From Papio anubis (Eukaryota; Chordata; Mammalia; Primates; Cercopithecidae): a DNA stretch of 64,000 bases. The stretch is from assembly GCF_008728515.1 (NCBI RefSeq), contig NC_044984.1:94473181-94537180 (forward strand), given 5' to 3'. The translations under genes were made by a program, and so were the position numbers. The stretch's first letter is position 1, and every line of letters starts with the position of its first letter. This document shows, in pieces, positions 13,712 through 28,700 of the stretch. The notes under the pieces were generated by a model that saw only the letters and a list, made by a program, of their open reading frames with translations, did no database searches and was not told where the DNA came from.

Positions 13712-16700
13712 CAGACAATTTGCACAACACCATATTATGATTATTATTATTATTATTTTTCTGAGACAGAGTCTCAACTCTGTCACCTAGGCTGGAGTGC
13801 AGTGGCATGATCTCAGCTCACTGCAACCTCTACCTCCCAGGTTCAAGCAATTCTTGTGCCTCAGCCTCTAGAGTAGCTGGAATTACAGGCACGCACCACC
13901 ATACCTGGCTAATTTTGTGGATTTTTAGTACAGATGGGGTTTCACCATATTGGCCCTCAGGTGATCTGCCCACCTTGGCCTCCCACAGTGATGGGATTAC
14001 AGGCGTGAGCCACCAGGCCCAGCTTATCATTCATTTTTATATTGAAAAAAATAAATGTTTTTTATTAAAACAATAATCTAAGCTGGGCCTGGTGGCTCAC
14101 GCCTGTAATCTCAGCATTTTGGGAGGCCAAGGCAGGAGGATCTCTTGAACCTGGAGTTCGAAACCAGCCTGGGCAATATAGCAAGATCCCTGTCTCCACA
14201 AAATATTTTAAAAGGCCACACATGGTAGCTCATGCCTGTAATCCCAGCACTTTGGGAGGCCACTTGAATCTAGGAGTTCAAGACCAGCCTGGGCAACACA
14301 GAGAGACCTCATCTCTGTAGAAAATTTAAAAATTAGCTGAGCATGGTAACACTCGCCTATGGTCCCAGATACTCACAAGGCTGCAGTAGGAGGATCTCTT
14401 GAGCCCAGGAGGCAGAGGTTGCAGTGAGCTGAGATGGAACCACTACACTCCAACCTCAGCAACAGAGTGAGATGTTGTTTCAAAATTAATTAACTAATTG
14501 ATTAATTTATTAGCTGGACATGATGGCGCATGTCTGTGGTCCCAGCTACTGGGAAGCTGAAGTAGGAGGATCACTTGAGGCTAGGAGGTTGAGGTTGCAG
14601 TGAGCTGTGATTGTGCCACTGCAGTCTAGCCTGGGTGACAGAGAGAGATTCCATCTCAAAAAAAAAAAAAAAAGGAAAACAAACCTCAAACACAACGATC
14701 TAGTCTAGTTAGACATAAGTTATTAAAAAAAAAAAAAAAAATGCTATTCTCAGCCAGGCATGGTGGCTCTCACCTGTAATCCTAGCACTGTGGGAGGCCA
14801 AGGTAGGTGGATCACTTTAGCCCAGGAGTTTGAGACCAGCCTGACCAACAAGGAGAAATCCCGTCTCTACTAAAAACACAAAAAAGTTAACTGGGCATGG
14901 TGGCACGTGCCTGTAGTCCCAGCTACTTCGGAGGCTGAGCTGAGAGGATCGCTTCAGTATGGGAGGTGGAGGTTGCAGTGAGCTGAGATGGCACCACTGC
15001 ACTCCAGCCTGGGCAACAGAGTGAGACCTTGTCTAAAAAAATAAAATAAAAAATAATTTTTTTAAAAAAACACTCTTCTCACTCTCTAAACCTTTTCTGG
15101 TTCTCAGAGCTGCACAATTTTTTTTTTTTAAATACTCTTCTTAAAATGTAAAAGACTTTTTGGCTGGGCACAGTAGCTCACATCTATAATCCAAGTACTT
15201 TGAGAGGCAAAGGGAGGAGGACTGCTTGAGCCCAGGAGTTAAAATCAGCCTGGGCAACACAGGGAGACCCCCATCTCTACAAAAAATACAAAAAACAAGC
15301 CAGGTATGGTGGCTCGCACCTGTAGTCCCAACTACTTGGGAGGCTGAGGTGGGAGGATCGATTGAGCTTGGGAGGTCAAGGCTGCAGTGAGCCAAGATCG
15401 TGCCACTGCATTCCAGCCTGGGCAACGGAGTGAGACCCAAAAATACATACTCATATTCCATTTTTTTTTTTAACTCTGAACACCACTCAATGAATGTATT
15501 CATTCTCTTGATATCCATTCCAGACCTATTAAATCAGAAATTCAAGAAAAGGAGCTTCAGAGACTTTGTAGATTTAATAAGCACTCTAAATGACTTGTTA
15601 CAATCAGGCAAGTCTGAAAAATGCTGAAACAGATTAACCACACTGCCATGTATCAAAGTATGAGGATGATTTAAACAGTTTAAATCATCACATGATTACA
15701 AAGTCAAAATTATAAAGCTTATGATACTATAAAAACAAGAATTAGAGAGGACACTATCGACTATACTAAGCACACAAGGACAAAATGATTCATTTTAGTT
15801 CTTTCTGACTCTAGCCAACCTAAAGGCCAACAACTATTCTCTGAAACCTGGAATCATAATTGAACCTGTAAAATCTGAAGTTGCTGGATGATGCTACATT
15901 ACAAAGAAGTTAACATGAAAGCTCTTTTCCCAGTCACTAATATCTGTAGTCCAAATATAAACTGCACATCTGATAAACCTGCACATCTGATAAATCTAAT
16001 GGTGGAATGAATCACCATTAGATTCCCATGGCATGCACTGTAGGTATTCTCATGGCATGCACTAACATAAAGGTGGCTCAACCTTTGTAAAAGAGCAGTG
16101 AGTGAGTGTGTGTCTGTGTACACACATGAATGCATTCACCCTCAAGAAAAGTTTTATCAACGGTTTTACATAACATCTAGAATACTACACATGTTCAGAG
16201 CTGCCATTTGACGCAACACAAAGAGGCATCAATCACATTAAAAATCTATGTGAACAACTGATGTGAATGCAAAAATAATGCAGAAATCCTGTTGCAGGAA
16301 AATCATGTATAGTACTAGATCGAAATTTAACTTGAGTGCAAAAAAGCAGACAATATATTATTAAAAAATTTTTAATAGCTTCTAACATTCCAAAAAGGCT
16401 TTATGAAATGGTCCCTATACTTCTGCTTTATTAGTATCCGATTTTCATCTATCAAAATATAACCTGTGGAAAGCAAAAACATTTTAAACTTAATGAATTT
16501 TAGAGTCACCCAAAAGGTCTATAATTTAAGGCATCAACTTAACTCTTTTTTTTCTTTGAGACAGAGACTCTCTCCATCACACAGGCTGGAGTGCAGTGGC
16601 ATAAGCTCAGCTCACTGCAGCCCTGACCTCCCAGGTTCAAGTAATTCTCCTGCCTTGGCCTCCCCAGTAGCTGGGAATACAGGCAGATACCACTGCGCCC

Positions 16701-19700
16701 AGCTAATTTTTGTATTTTTCGCAGAGACGGGGTTTCACCATGTTGGTCAAGCTTGTTGCAAACTCCTGACCTCAGGTGATCCGCCCACCTCAGCCTCCCA
16801 AAGTGCTGGGATTACAGGCGTGGACCACTGCACCAAGCCCAACTAAATTCTTTTTTTTTTTTTTTCCTTCCTTTGAGACAGTCTTGCCATTGCACGCCAA
16901 GGCTAGAGTGCAATGGCACAATCTTGGCTCACTACTACCTCTGCCTCTCAGGTTCAAGCAATTCTCCTGTCTCAGCCTCCCAAGTAACTGGGATTATAGG
17001 TGCACAGCGCCATGCCCATAAAGTTTTTTGTATTTTAGTAGAGACAGGGTTTCATCGTTTTGTCCAGGCTGGTCTCAACCTCCTGAGCTCAGGCAATCCA
17101 CCCACCTCGGCCTCCCAAAGTGATAGGATTATAGGCATGAGTCACCACTCCTGGCCTCCCAACTTAACTCTTAAGAGTCATAAAAGTTCCACTGATGCAC
17201 ACAAAATGATATGCAGAGAAACTGATCAGAGGCTCTCTTATTTATAGAATGCCTAAATTCTTCTGCTTCCATTTTCTGCTGCTGCTCTGCCATTAATCAC
17301 TATTATTTAATAATAGCAAGGAAAACAAGATGAATACAGGAAGTTAAAAGTCAAATCTGCAACTTTGCAATGTATATAACTAAAACTGCAAAATGTTTGA
17401 TGGGAGAGCTGACTGAAATAGAGGCAATTTGAGGTTAAGGCTTTTTTTTCTTTTTTTTTTTAAATGTACTGTTACTGCCAATAACGGAGTTGACTATAGA
17501 AAATAACTCCCTTTGGCAGTCATGCAGATGAACAGAAGTAGCTTACCTTTGTCCTGAAGCAGTTGCAATTGGCGATGGGCCATTAGGGCTTCTTGGTTCT
17601 TCACATGTACTCATTTCCATTATTACTTTATCCAGGGACTAATAAAACCGTTAAAATGTAAACAATTAGATTCTTTATTTTATGTATATTATTAAAGTAT
17701 TATGTAAGATTATTTTCTCTTTCATTTTTCCTTAGGAAGAAAGTAAACAGTAAGTGAGCAGAGTCATTTAAGTGTCTCTTTACAGGTCTAAAAAGACAAA
17801 TGCCAAAAAAACACAAAGCACTCACTCCGTTCTCAAGGCATTTATTATCTAGTGGAAAAACTGTGTGTATTACAGATGTATGGAGCAGGGAGGAATCAAG
17901 ACATAGCCATTAACTACTGAAATCATCAGATTTCATGAAAACAGAATTTCTACTCCCAGATATATTCATTGATAAAATTATATTTTAATAAATAGGATTG
18001 AACTACCCCCAAAAGCTTATTACAATCTAAGATCTGAGCTATGAGACACAAAACTATGGGAAATATAAAATAAGCAGGAAATGTGAAAAAAATAAACACC
18101 CCCATAATGGAAAAAGTTCTTTCTCAGGGTGATACTTTTTTCCTTGAAGAAAGATCTAATGTCCTTAATAGTCATCACTAACACAACTCCAGTCATTCTT
18201 CATTCTCTATTTCACATATAGCATTTATTATTATTTGAAACTGTCTTGTTTTATTCATGTTCTTGATCATTATATTTTTTAAATGAATGAACGAACAAAT
18301 GATTGATTTTCTTCAACTTTCCTTAAAAAGCAAAGTATATTAAAGAACATATTTCATAATTTACTAGATCAGTAAAACGAGAAACAAAGACAGTCTGGAT
18401 CAAATGTTATTGAAAGAATAATCCCACGGTACATCAACAAAGAGTTAAATGATGCAATAAAATACTATGCCAATTTAGAACATAGTATTCTAGACCTGAA
18501 ACACTTTAAAGATGCTCCTACTTTAACGTTAAAACTTCTCATTTAAAGGATGAAAAATCTGAGTCCTATCAAAATAAAATGAAAGCTAACTGGTGAAAAA
18601 TCCAGACTATATGTCCATGAAACAAAAGTTTACTATGAACAGAGTAGCTAGATAATGTATATATAAAAATGTTTATTTCTAAAGAGGCTTCAGAACTCAC
18701 CAAACAGATGGGATGTGTTTTCAGTTTTGTCCATGGGATCTACAAATGAAAAAATTTTAAGATGTATCACTAAGAAGAAAACAATGTAAACAGTACTCAA
18801 TACAGGTGTTATATTCATATAGGACAGACACAACAAATTATATAAAATCACTTTTCTTAAATTACAAAATAAACTGAGCAACTCACTCATACTTTTGAAA
18901 TCAGATGTACTCATTTTATATAAGAAATTATTACTAGCTGTATCTTCTGTCATCTTTTGATTAGAAATTGTAAGTTCTTTTTTCTTTTTCTTTTCTTTTT
19001 TTTTGTTTTTTTTTTTTGAGATAGAGTCTCTTTCTGTTGCCCAGACTAGAGTGAGGTGGCGTGATCTCAGCTCACTGCAACCTCCACCTCCTGGGTTCAG
19101 GCAATTCTCCTGCCTCAGCCTCCCAGTAGTTGAAATTACAAGCAAGTGCCACCACACCCGGCTAATTTTTGTATTTTTAGTATAGACAGTGTTTTTGATA
19201 TGGTGGCTAGGCTGGTCTCTAACTCCTGGCCTCAAATGATCCACCCAACTCAGCCTCTTAAGGTGCTGGGATTATAGGCATGCACCACCACGCCCGGCCA
19301 ATTTCAGGTTATTTTAAATATCTTTTTTTTAACAATCCTTAAAACAAATCTTAATATCATAATTTAAACGAAGAGTTCCCAGCAAAACATAATCAGTGTT
19401 CTGTCCATTTAACAACCTGTTTAATCCTAGAATTCTGAGCAATCATTTTGTAAATATTCAAGATAAATACAAAAGTTAGGCCATTAATATAAAATGTAGG
19501 AAACATCAAATATATAATGTTGAAATATACCCTGTACTAAAAATGTCAAGTTTTGCCTCCAAAAGACTCTTAGATCTAATAAATAAATTCAGTAAGGTTT
19601 AGGTTACAAAATCAACGTACACAAATCACTAGCACTGCTACAAACCAACAAAAACCACGCTGATAATCAAATCAGGAACTTAATCCCTTTTGCAATAACT

Positions 19701-22700
19701 ACTACTACTACAAAAAAAAAAGACGTAGGAATATACTTAACCAAGGAGTTGAAAGATCTCCACATGGAGAACTAAAAACACTGTGGAAAGAAATCATAGA
19801 TGACATAAACAAATGGAAATACATTCCATGCTCGTGGACTGGAAGAATCTATACTGTGAAAATGACCATACTGCGCCCAAAGCAATCTACAAATTCAATG
19901 CAAATCTTCTCAAAGTACCAACATCATTTTTCACAGAATTAGAAAAAACAACCCTAAACTTCATATGGAACCAAAAAAGAACCCAAATAGCCAAAGCAAT
20001 CCTAAGCAAAAAGAACAAACCTGGAGGCATCACATTACCCAACTTCAAATTATGCAAGTCTATACTAACCAAAACGGCATGGAACAGGTATAAAACATAG
20101 GCACATGGACCAATGGGACAAAACAGAGCAAAGTATTCTGTTCCATTGAACAGAATACACAGGCCAATGGAAAACTAAATACATAGGCTAATGGAACAGA
20201 ATAGAGAAGCAAGAAATAAAGCCAAATACTAACCATCAACTGATCTTTGACAAAGCATACAAAAACACAAACTGGAGAAAGGACACCATATTCAACAAAT
20301 GGTGCTGGAAAAATTGGATAGCCACATGTAGAAGAATGAAATTGGATCCCTATCTCTTACTGTACACAAAAATTAACTCAAGATAAATGAAAGCTTTAAA
20401 TCTAAGATCTGAAACCATAAAAATTCTAGAAGAAAACCTAGGAAAAACTCTTCGAAACATTGGCCTAGGCAAAGAATTTATGACCGAGACCCCAAAAGCA
20501 AATGCAACAAAAATAAATGACACCTAATTAAACTAAAACACTTCTACACAACAAAAAAATAATCATCAGAGTAAACTGACAACCTACAAATTGTCAATAT
20601 TCACAAACTATGCATCTGACAAAGAAAATATTCACAAATTATGCATGTGACAAAGGACTAACATTCAAAATCTACAAGGAACTCAAACAATCAGCAAGAA
20701 TAAAACAAATAAGCCTATTAAAAAGTGGGCAAGGACATGAACAGACATTTTGCAAAAGAAGATATACAAATGGCCAACCACATGAAAAAATACTGAAAAT
20801 CAGTAATCATAAGGGAAACGCAAACTAAAACCACATTGAGACACCACCTTTTCCCAGTCAGAATGGCCATTACTAAAAAGTTGAAAAACAATAGCTGTTG
20901 TTACGGAAGTGATGAGAAAGGAATGCTTATACATTGCTGGTAGGAATATAAGTTAGTACAACCTCAATAGAAAACAATATAGAAATTTCTCAAAGAACTA
21001 AAAGTAGATCTACCATTTGATCCAGCAATCCCACTACTGAGTGGGTATCTATCCAAAGGAAGAGAAGTCACTATATCAAAAAGACTCTGGTCCTCATTCC
21101 AAACATGATCCTATTAAAAAAAAAAAAAGAAAGATACCTAGACACACATGTCTAATGCAACGCAATGCACAATTGCAAAGATATGGAATCAATCTAAGTG
21201 CCCATCAACCTACGAGCGGATACAGAAAATGTGGTAAATACCATGGAATACTACTCAGCCATAAAAAAAAAAAGAGCAAAATAATGTATTTTGTAGTAAC
21301 TTGAAAAGAACTGGAGGCCATTATATTAAGTGAAGTAACAGGAATTGAAAAACCAAATACCACATGTTCTTTTAAGTGGGAGGTGAGCTATGGGTATGCA
21401 AAGGCATACAGAGTAGCATAATGGACTTTGGAGACTCAGAAGGCGGGTAAGGTAGGAGAGGGGTGAGGGATGAAACTACTTCCTGAGTACAACGTACACT
21501 ACTCAGCTGACAGGTGCACTAAAATCCCAGACTTCGCCACTATACAATTCACTCATGTAAACAAAAACCACTTGTATCTCTAAAGCTATCAAAATAGAAA
21601 AAAATTACTAAAATAAAAGTGTCAAGTCTTTGTAGATATTTAGGTTTCCAAAGGGTAGAACAAAAATTAAAAGTGACCATCAAAGGATATAGGAACTTTC
21701 CTATAATCTTTTCTTAGGAGCCCAAATTTTAGTTTTATGGAACAATCAGCATGCAGTATTTCAACTAAGCAGACAACTCTCAAATGAAGCCTCATCTTTA
21801 AGACCAATAACCAATAAGTGACACAAATTGACATACGATTAAAGATAAGTAGAAGTCAGTCAGGCATGGTGGCTCATGCTGTAATCCCAGCATGCTGGGA
21901 GGCAGAGGCGAGTGGTGGATCACCTGAGGTCAGGAGTTTGAGACCAGCGTGGCCAACAGGATGAAACCCCATCTCTACTAAAAATATGAAAATTAGCCAG
22001 GTGTGGTGGCATGTGCCTATAATTCCAGCTACTTGGGAGGCTGAGGCAGGAGAATCGCATGAACCTAGGAGGTAGAGGTTGCAGTGGGCCAAGACAGTGC
22101 CACTGCACTCCAGCCTGGGCGACAAGAGCAAGACTCCGTCTCAAAAAAAAAAAGGGTAAGTAGAATAACAAGTTATAATAATAATAATAGGAATGATACT
22201 AACAATAAACAGAAACCCTTAAAAATTCTCAAAATGGGCCAGGCACGGTAGCTCACACCTGTAATCCCAGCACTCTGGGAGGCCGAGGTGGGTGGATCAC
22301 GAGATCAGGAGATTGAGGATCATCTTGGCCAACATGGTGAAATCCCATCTCTACTAAAATACAAAAAAATTAGCCAGACATGGTGGCAGGTGCCTGTAAT
22401 CCCAGCTACTTGGGAGGCTAAGGCAGGGGAATCGCCTGAACCTGGGAGGCAGAGGTTGCAGTGAGCTGAGATCACGCCACTGCAGTCCAGCCTGGTGACA
22501 GAGCAAGATTCTGTCTCCAAAAAAAAAAAAAAAAAAATCTCAAAATGAAAAAGAAACTAATGAAGAAAAGGGATAAAACTGCAAATTTATTAGTTCTCAT
22601 GTCTTCATTTGAAAAAGTATTTACTCACTACTTTTTTAACATTTTTTTGAGACAGGGTCTCACTTCATCACCCAAGCTGGAGTGCAGTAGCACAATCATG

Positions 22701-25700
22701 ACTCACTGCAGCCTCACCCTTCTAGACTCAACTGATCATCCTGCTTCAGCTTCCCAAGTAGCTGGGACTACAGACGCATGTGCTACCATGTTGGGCTATT
22801 TTTTTTTTTTTTTTTCCAGTAGAGATGCAGTCTCATTATGTTACCCAGGTTAGTCTCAAACTCCTGGGCTCAAGCAATTTGCCTACCTCAGCCTTCCAAA
22901 GTGCTGGGATTACAAGTGTGAGCCACCATGCCCAGCAACTCACTACAAGTTTAGATTGTCCCATTTGACAATAAAACTTAAGAAAAAACTATCTTTGAAC
23001 ATGTACCAAATGGATGCAATTATTAACAAATTAATAATTTAAAAATATTAATGGAATCACATTTAAACAAAAATTAAGACCTATAAAGTAGTTAATATAT
23101 GCCTTTAAATATAAGGCACAACTTTATGCAAAGGTATCTTTCTTTTGAAATTATATTAATAAAAATGTTTTTACAGAATTATCTAAAATTAAGTATTTTA
23201 AAAGAAAGAGCCAAAATATAGAAAGAAAACATAAAAGTCCTTCTACAAATATCAAGCCACAGATATCAAAGTCTCACCCTGATGGATGCTTTATTACAAA
23301 AAACTTTGTTGATAGCAAGCCATGTCGGCAAATCCAACATATTCTGGAGCACTTCTTCATCTAACTCCAAATTCTTCAGTTCACCTTCTCCTTTAAGGGT
23401 ACTTAGATTTATCTTGTCAGGAGATAAATTTTTGGTAAATCTGAAAGAGAATATACATTGACATTTATTTATGTGTCAGTTAGTACACTCCAGAGTCATT
23501 TTTTCAAATATACAGAGCACTAAAAATAGCAGTGCATGCAACCTAATGTCCATCAATGACAAACGGTTAAAGAAAATGTGGTACACATACACGATGGAGT
23601 ATTATTCAGCCATAAAAAAGAATGAGATCCTGTCATTTGCAACAACATGGATGGAACTGGAGGACATTACAGTTAAGTGAAACAAACCAGGCACAGAAAG
23701 ACAAACTTTACACACTCTTCTTCATTTGTGGGAGCTAAACATTAAAACAATTGAACTCATGGAGATCTAGAGTAGAAATGATGGTTACCAGAGGCTGGAA
23801 AGGGTAGTTGGGGGGAGCGGGGGTGGGAATGGGTAGTGGATACAAAAACACAATTAGGTAGAATGAATACGATACTGATATGGTTTGGCTCTGTGTCCCC
23901 ACCCAAATCTCATCTCTAATTGTAATCCCCACACGTCAAGGGAAGGATCTGGTGGGAGGTGATTGGATCATGGGGGCAGTTTCTCCTATGCCATTCTCAT
24001 GATAGTTAGGGAGTGAGTTCTCACAAGATCTCATGATTTAAAAGTGCTTGGCAGTTTCTGTCTCTCTCTCTCTCTCTCTGCCACCATGTAAGACGTGCCT
24101 TGCTTCACCATCACCTTCCACCATGATTGTAAGTTTCCTGAGGCCTCCCCAGCCATGCAGAACTGTGAGTCAATTAAACCTTTCTTCGTAAATTACTGTC
24201 TCAAGGAAGGTCTTCATAGCAGTGTGAAAACGAACTAAGACAGATATAGTATTCAACAGCAAAAAAAGTGGCTACAGTCAACAATAATTTATTGTACATT
24301 TTAAAGTAATTAACTCTATAACTGGAATGTTTGTAACACAAAGAAATGACAAAGGCAGCCAGACACGGTGGCTCACACCTATAATCCCAGCATTTTGGGA
24401 GGCTGAGGAGGGCGGATCACTTGAGGGCAGGAGTTCAAGACCAGCCTGGCCAACATGGTGAAACCTGGTCTCTACTAAAAATACAAAAAAATTAGCTGGA
24501 TGTGTTGGCGCATGCCTGTAGCCCCAGCTACTCGGGAGGCTGAGGTGGGAGTTCCGCTTCAGTCCAGGAGGTGGAGGATGCAGTGAGCTGAGACTGTGCC
24601 ACTGCACTCCAGCCTGGGTGACACAGCAAGACCCTGTCTCAGGAAAAAAAGAAAAAAAAGATTGGAAATAATTAACATCACAGTGAGCATTTTCCAAGGG
24701 TTTACTGTGTTCCAAGCTCTTGGCATATACACGACTACTTCATTTAGTTCCCATGATAACCTATTAGGATCTATACTAATTTTACCCTCATTTTTGAATG
24801 AGTAAACATAAGGAGAAACTTGAACTTATTTGCCTAATATCACAACTAACAATGATAATAAATTACACATCTACTTTGAAATACATTCATATACATTACT
24901 TTATCTTCCAAACAACCCTGAAAAATAAAAAATTACTATGTCCAACAAATACGTTTTCAAAAGTGAAATTGCTGAAAAAACTAAACTACTGGCTAACAAG
25001 AGTTAGTCTTTACTTTTTTTGGAAATTAAATATACAGCAATAGTATGTACTGGGTTATTTACATGCCCTACTTGTCAACAAGAATACCAATCAATAAACT
25101 CATGTTTCTCCAGTGACTCCAAACCAGAATTTTTGAGCCAGATTCTATGTGAATTCATATCTTCTCACAGGATGTCAACTGAGAAATACAACAATCATTT
25201 AACACATGTGTTTGACCAATGATGCTGAGCTGTATTACACTTGCTTCTGATCATGCCTGATTCAATACCATGACACTTTCTCATAGGCTGCCACTCCTAG
25301 CCATAGATAACAAGCAAACAAAAACCCTGCCACTTCCCTGAGGCAGAATATTAGAGCCAGAAGACAACACTCAGTAAGTATGTATTGAGAATTCATTATG
25401 CAGACACACATACTGGGAAGCAGTACACTTGAGGTCCCTACCCTTGTGGAGTGTTCAGTTTAGTTGGTGAGACAGATCAAATGGCACAACTAAGACAGAA
25501 TATAGCAGGGGTTCTAATCCAGAGCTTCTCTGAAACAGGAACTTTTAAAGGAAGAGAAGTTGTTAACTAGGCAAGGACGAAAACGGGGTAGGGAAAGAAA
25601 GTATTCCAAGCAGAGGAATAAAATGCATAAAGGTTCTAAGACGGGAGGGAACACGATATAAAGCGGAATTGAAAAATGTATCAGAAATACTGTAATCTAT

Positions 25701-28700
25701 AATACTTATAGGGAAGGAAGGATGGACAACAGACTAATTTGAATAACTTAAAAATAGAACATTTGACTATATATTCTAACATCTGACTATATATCCTTAG
25801 TCTTGGGCATGGAGGAATATGGGCATGGAGGTGAAACATGGGTTAGCGAAGAAATCAGGCAATACCTTGATTGGGTATGTACAAGAATGTTCATTTCAAG
25901 GATACTTACAGGAAAAAAAAAGTGAAAACAATCTAAATGTCCCAAGAAGGATAACCCATCTAATCATAATACTCCATATTATTAATACATACTTATCAAG
26001 TAATATATGTTGCCAATCATATAAAGAAATGCTTATAATGTTTGATGAAAATTCAAGTCACAAAATTATGTGCTATAATTTCTAGTATGTAAAAAATGCA
26101 TCATAAAATCCATGACTACCTATGGCTGGTGGAGTTTTAGATTTTTTTGTTTTTGTGTTTGAGACAGGGTCTCTCTCTGTTGTCCAGGGTGGAGTGCAGT
26201 GGTGTGATCATGGCTCATTGCAGCCACAACCTCCTGGACTCAGGTGATACTCCCTCCACAGCTTTCCAAGTAGTTGGGACCACCACACCCAGCTAATCTG
26301 TTTATTTATTTTATTTATTTTGAGACAGGGTCTCACCCTGTTGCCCAGGCTAGAGTGCAATGGTTTGATTTTGGCTCACTGCAACCTTCACCTTTGAAGC
26401 AGTTGGGACTATGGGCACATGCCACCACACTCAGCTAGTTCTTTTTTTTTTTTTTTTTTTTTTTGTGAGACAGTCTTGCTCTGCCACCCAGGCTGGAGTG
26501 CAGTGGCACGATCTCGGCTCACTGCAACCTCTGCCTTCTGGATTCAAGCGATTCTCCTGCCTCAACCTCCTGAGAAGCTGGGATGACAGGCACATACCAC
26601 CATGCCTGGCTAATTTTTGTATTTTTAGTAGAGACAGGGTTTCACCATGTTGGTCAGGCTGGTCTCTAACTCCTGACCTCGTGGTCCATCCACCTTGGCC
26701 TCCCAAAGTGCTGGGATTACAGGCCTGAGCCACCGTGCCCAGCCCCAGCTAGTTATTTTTTAAAGACAGGGACTCACTATGTTGCTCAGGCTGATATCGA
26801 ATCCCTGGGCTCAAGCGATACCTCCTGCCTCAGCCTCCCAAAGTGCTGGGATTACAGGTGTGAACCACCACACCCAGCCTAGATTTACTTCTCCTTATTT
26901 ATACTTTTCTGTATAAGTATTCTATAACAAGCGTGTATCACTTTTATAAAGACAAAAGTTCAAGAGAAACCAAAAAAGACTGGCCTGCCAATAGCAAAAG
27001 TGAAAAATGAAGAGGATTAAAATATATGTAATTTAGCCAGAGCAGGGGCTCATGCCTGAAATCTCAGCAGTTTGAGAGGCCAAGGCGAGAGGATCACTTG
27101 AGCCCAAGAGTTTGAGACCAGCCTGGGCTGGTCTGTATATTAGTGAGCCACTATATTAGTGAGACCCTGTGTCTACAAAAAATTTTAAAAAGAATTAGTC
27201 AGGCATAGTGGAACACTCCTGTAGCCCCCATTACTCAGGGGACTGAGCTTGGAGGATCGCTTGAGCCTGGCAGGTCAAGGCTGCAGTGATCCATAATTGT
27301 GCCACTGCACTCCAGGCCTGAGTGACAGAGCCTTTGTCTCAAAGACAAAACAAAAAACAGAAATAATAGCTAACAACTCAATAAAATTTCCAAGCAAATG
27401 AAAAAATAGACTTGATTTAGATTATACATTTTACAATCAATACACCATTATCAGGGTCTAAATTATGTGCACTGTACTAAGTAAACATTTAAGGGCAAAA
27501 CAAAACAAAACAAAAGGTCCATATAATCAAAGATTTATAATTTGGTTAAGGGAAGAGAGAATAAATGCACAAAAAGTCAAGAATCTCAGGAGACTGAGGA
27601 AGGAGAATTGCCTGGACCCGGGAGGCGGAGGTTGCAGTGAGCTGACATTGCACCACTGCACTCCAGCTTGGTGACAGAGCGAGACTCCATCTCGAAAAAA
27701 AAAAAAAAAAGAATCTCAGCTTGCTAGGCGCACATGAGCTCATGCCTGTAATCCCCAGAACTTTGGGAGGCTGAGGCAAGTGGATTGCTTGAGCCCAGGA
27801 GTTCAAGACCAGCCTGGGTAACATGACAAAACCCCATCTTTACTAAAAATACAAAACTTAGCCAGCCATGGTGACACGCATCTGTAGTCCCAGCTACCCA
27901 TGAGGCTGGGGTGGGAGGATCACCTGAGCCCAGGAGGTCAAGCCTGCAGTGAACCACGATAGTGCCACTGTATTCCAGCCTGAATGACAGAGTAAGACCC
28001 TGTCACACACACAAAAAGAATCTCATCTCACCGCCGGGCGCGGTGGCTCACGCCTATAATACCAGGACTTTGGGAGGCCGAAGTGGTTGGATCACTTGAG
28101 GTCAGGAGTTCGAGACCAGCTTGGCCAACATGGTGAAACCCGTCTCTACTAAAAATACAGAAAAATTAGACGGGTGTGGATCCCAGCTACTCTGGAGGCT
28201 GAGACAGGAGAATCGCTTGAACCCAGAAGGCAGAGGTTGCAGTGAGCTGAGATTGCACCACTGCACTCCAGCCTGGGAGACAGTGAGACTCTGTCTCAAA
28301 AAATAAAAAAATAAAAAAGAATCATCTCGACAAGAGGTAAAATGCTACCTACTGCTTACTATTTAAACTATATCTCAGATTCCTCATCTGTAACATAGGG
28401 ATAATAGTACCTGCCTCACAGAGTTGTTTTAAGGATTAACCCAAAACATGTAAAATGCTAGTTATGATCCCCAATATGAGTAATAACTCAGTAAGTGTTC
28501 ACAATTATTAAGACTAAGATACAGGCCAGGCAGTTTGGCTCAGGCTTCTAATCCCAGCACTTTGGGAGGCCAAGGTAGGAAGATAACTTGAGGCCAAGAG
28601 TTTGACACTAGTCTGGGCAACATAGTGACACCCTGTCTCAGAAAAAAAAAAGAAAAAAACAATTCCCATTATTCAATATTTCATGGTATAACATGAAAAA

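Noticed and set aside
18690..19244. 184-residue minus-strand ORF
   Set aside because: Most of it is the reverse of an Alu. Its end overlaps exon 3 in the wrong frame.
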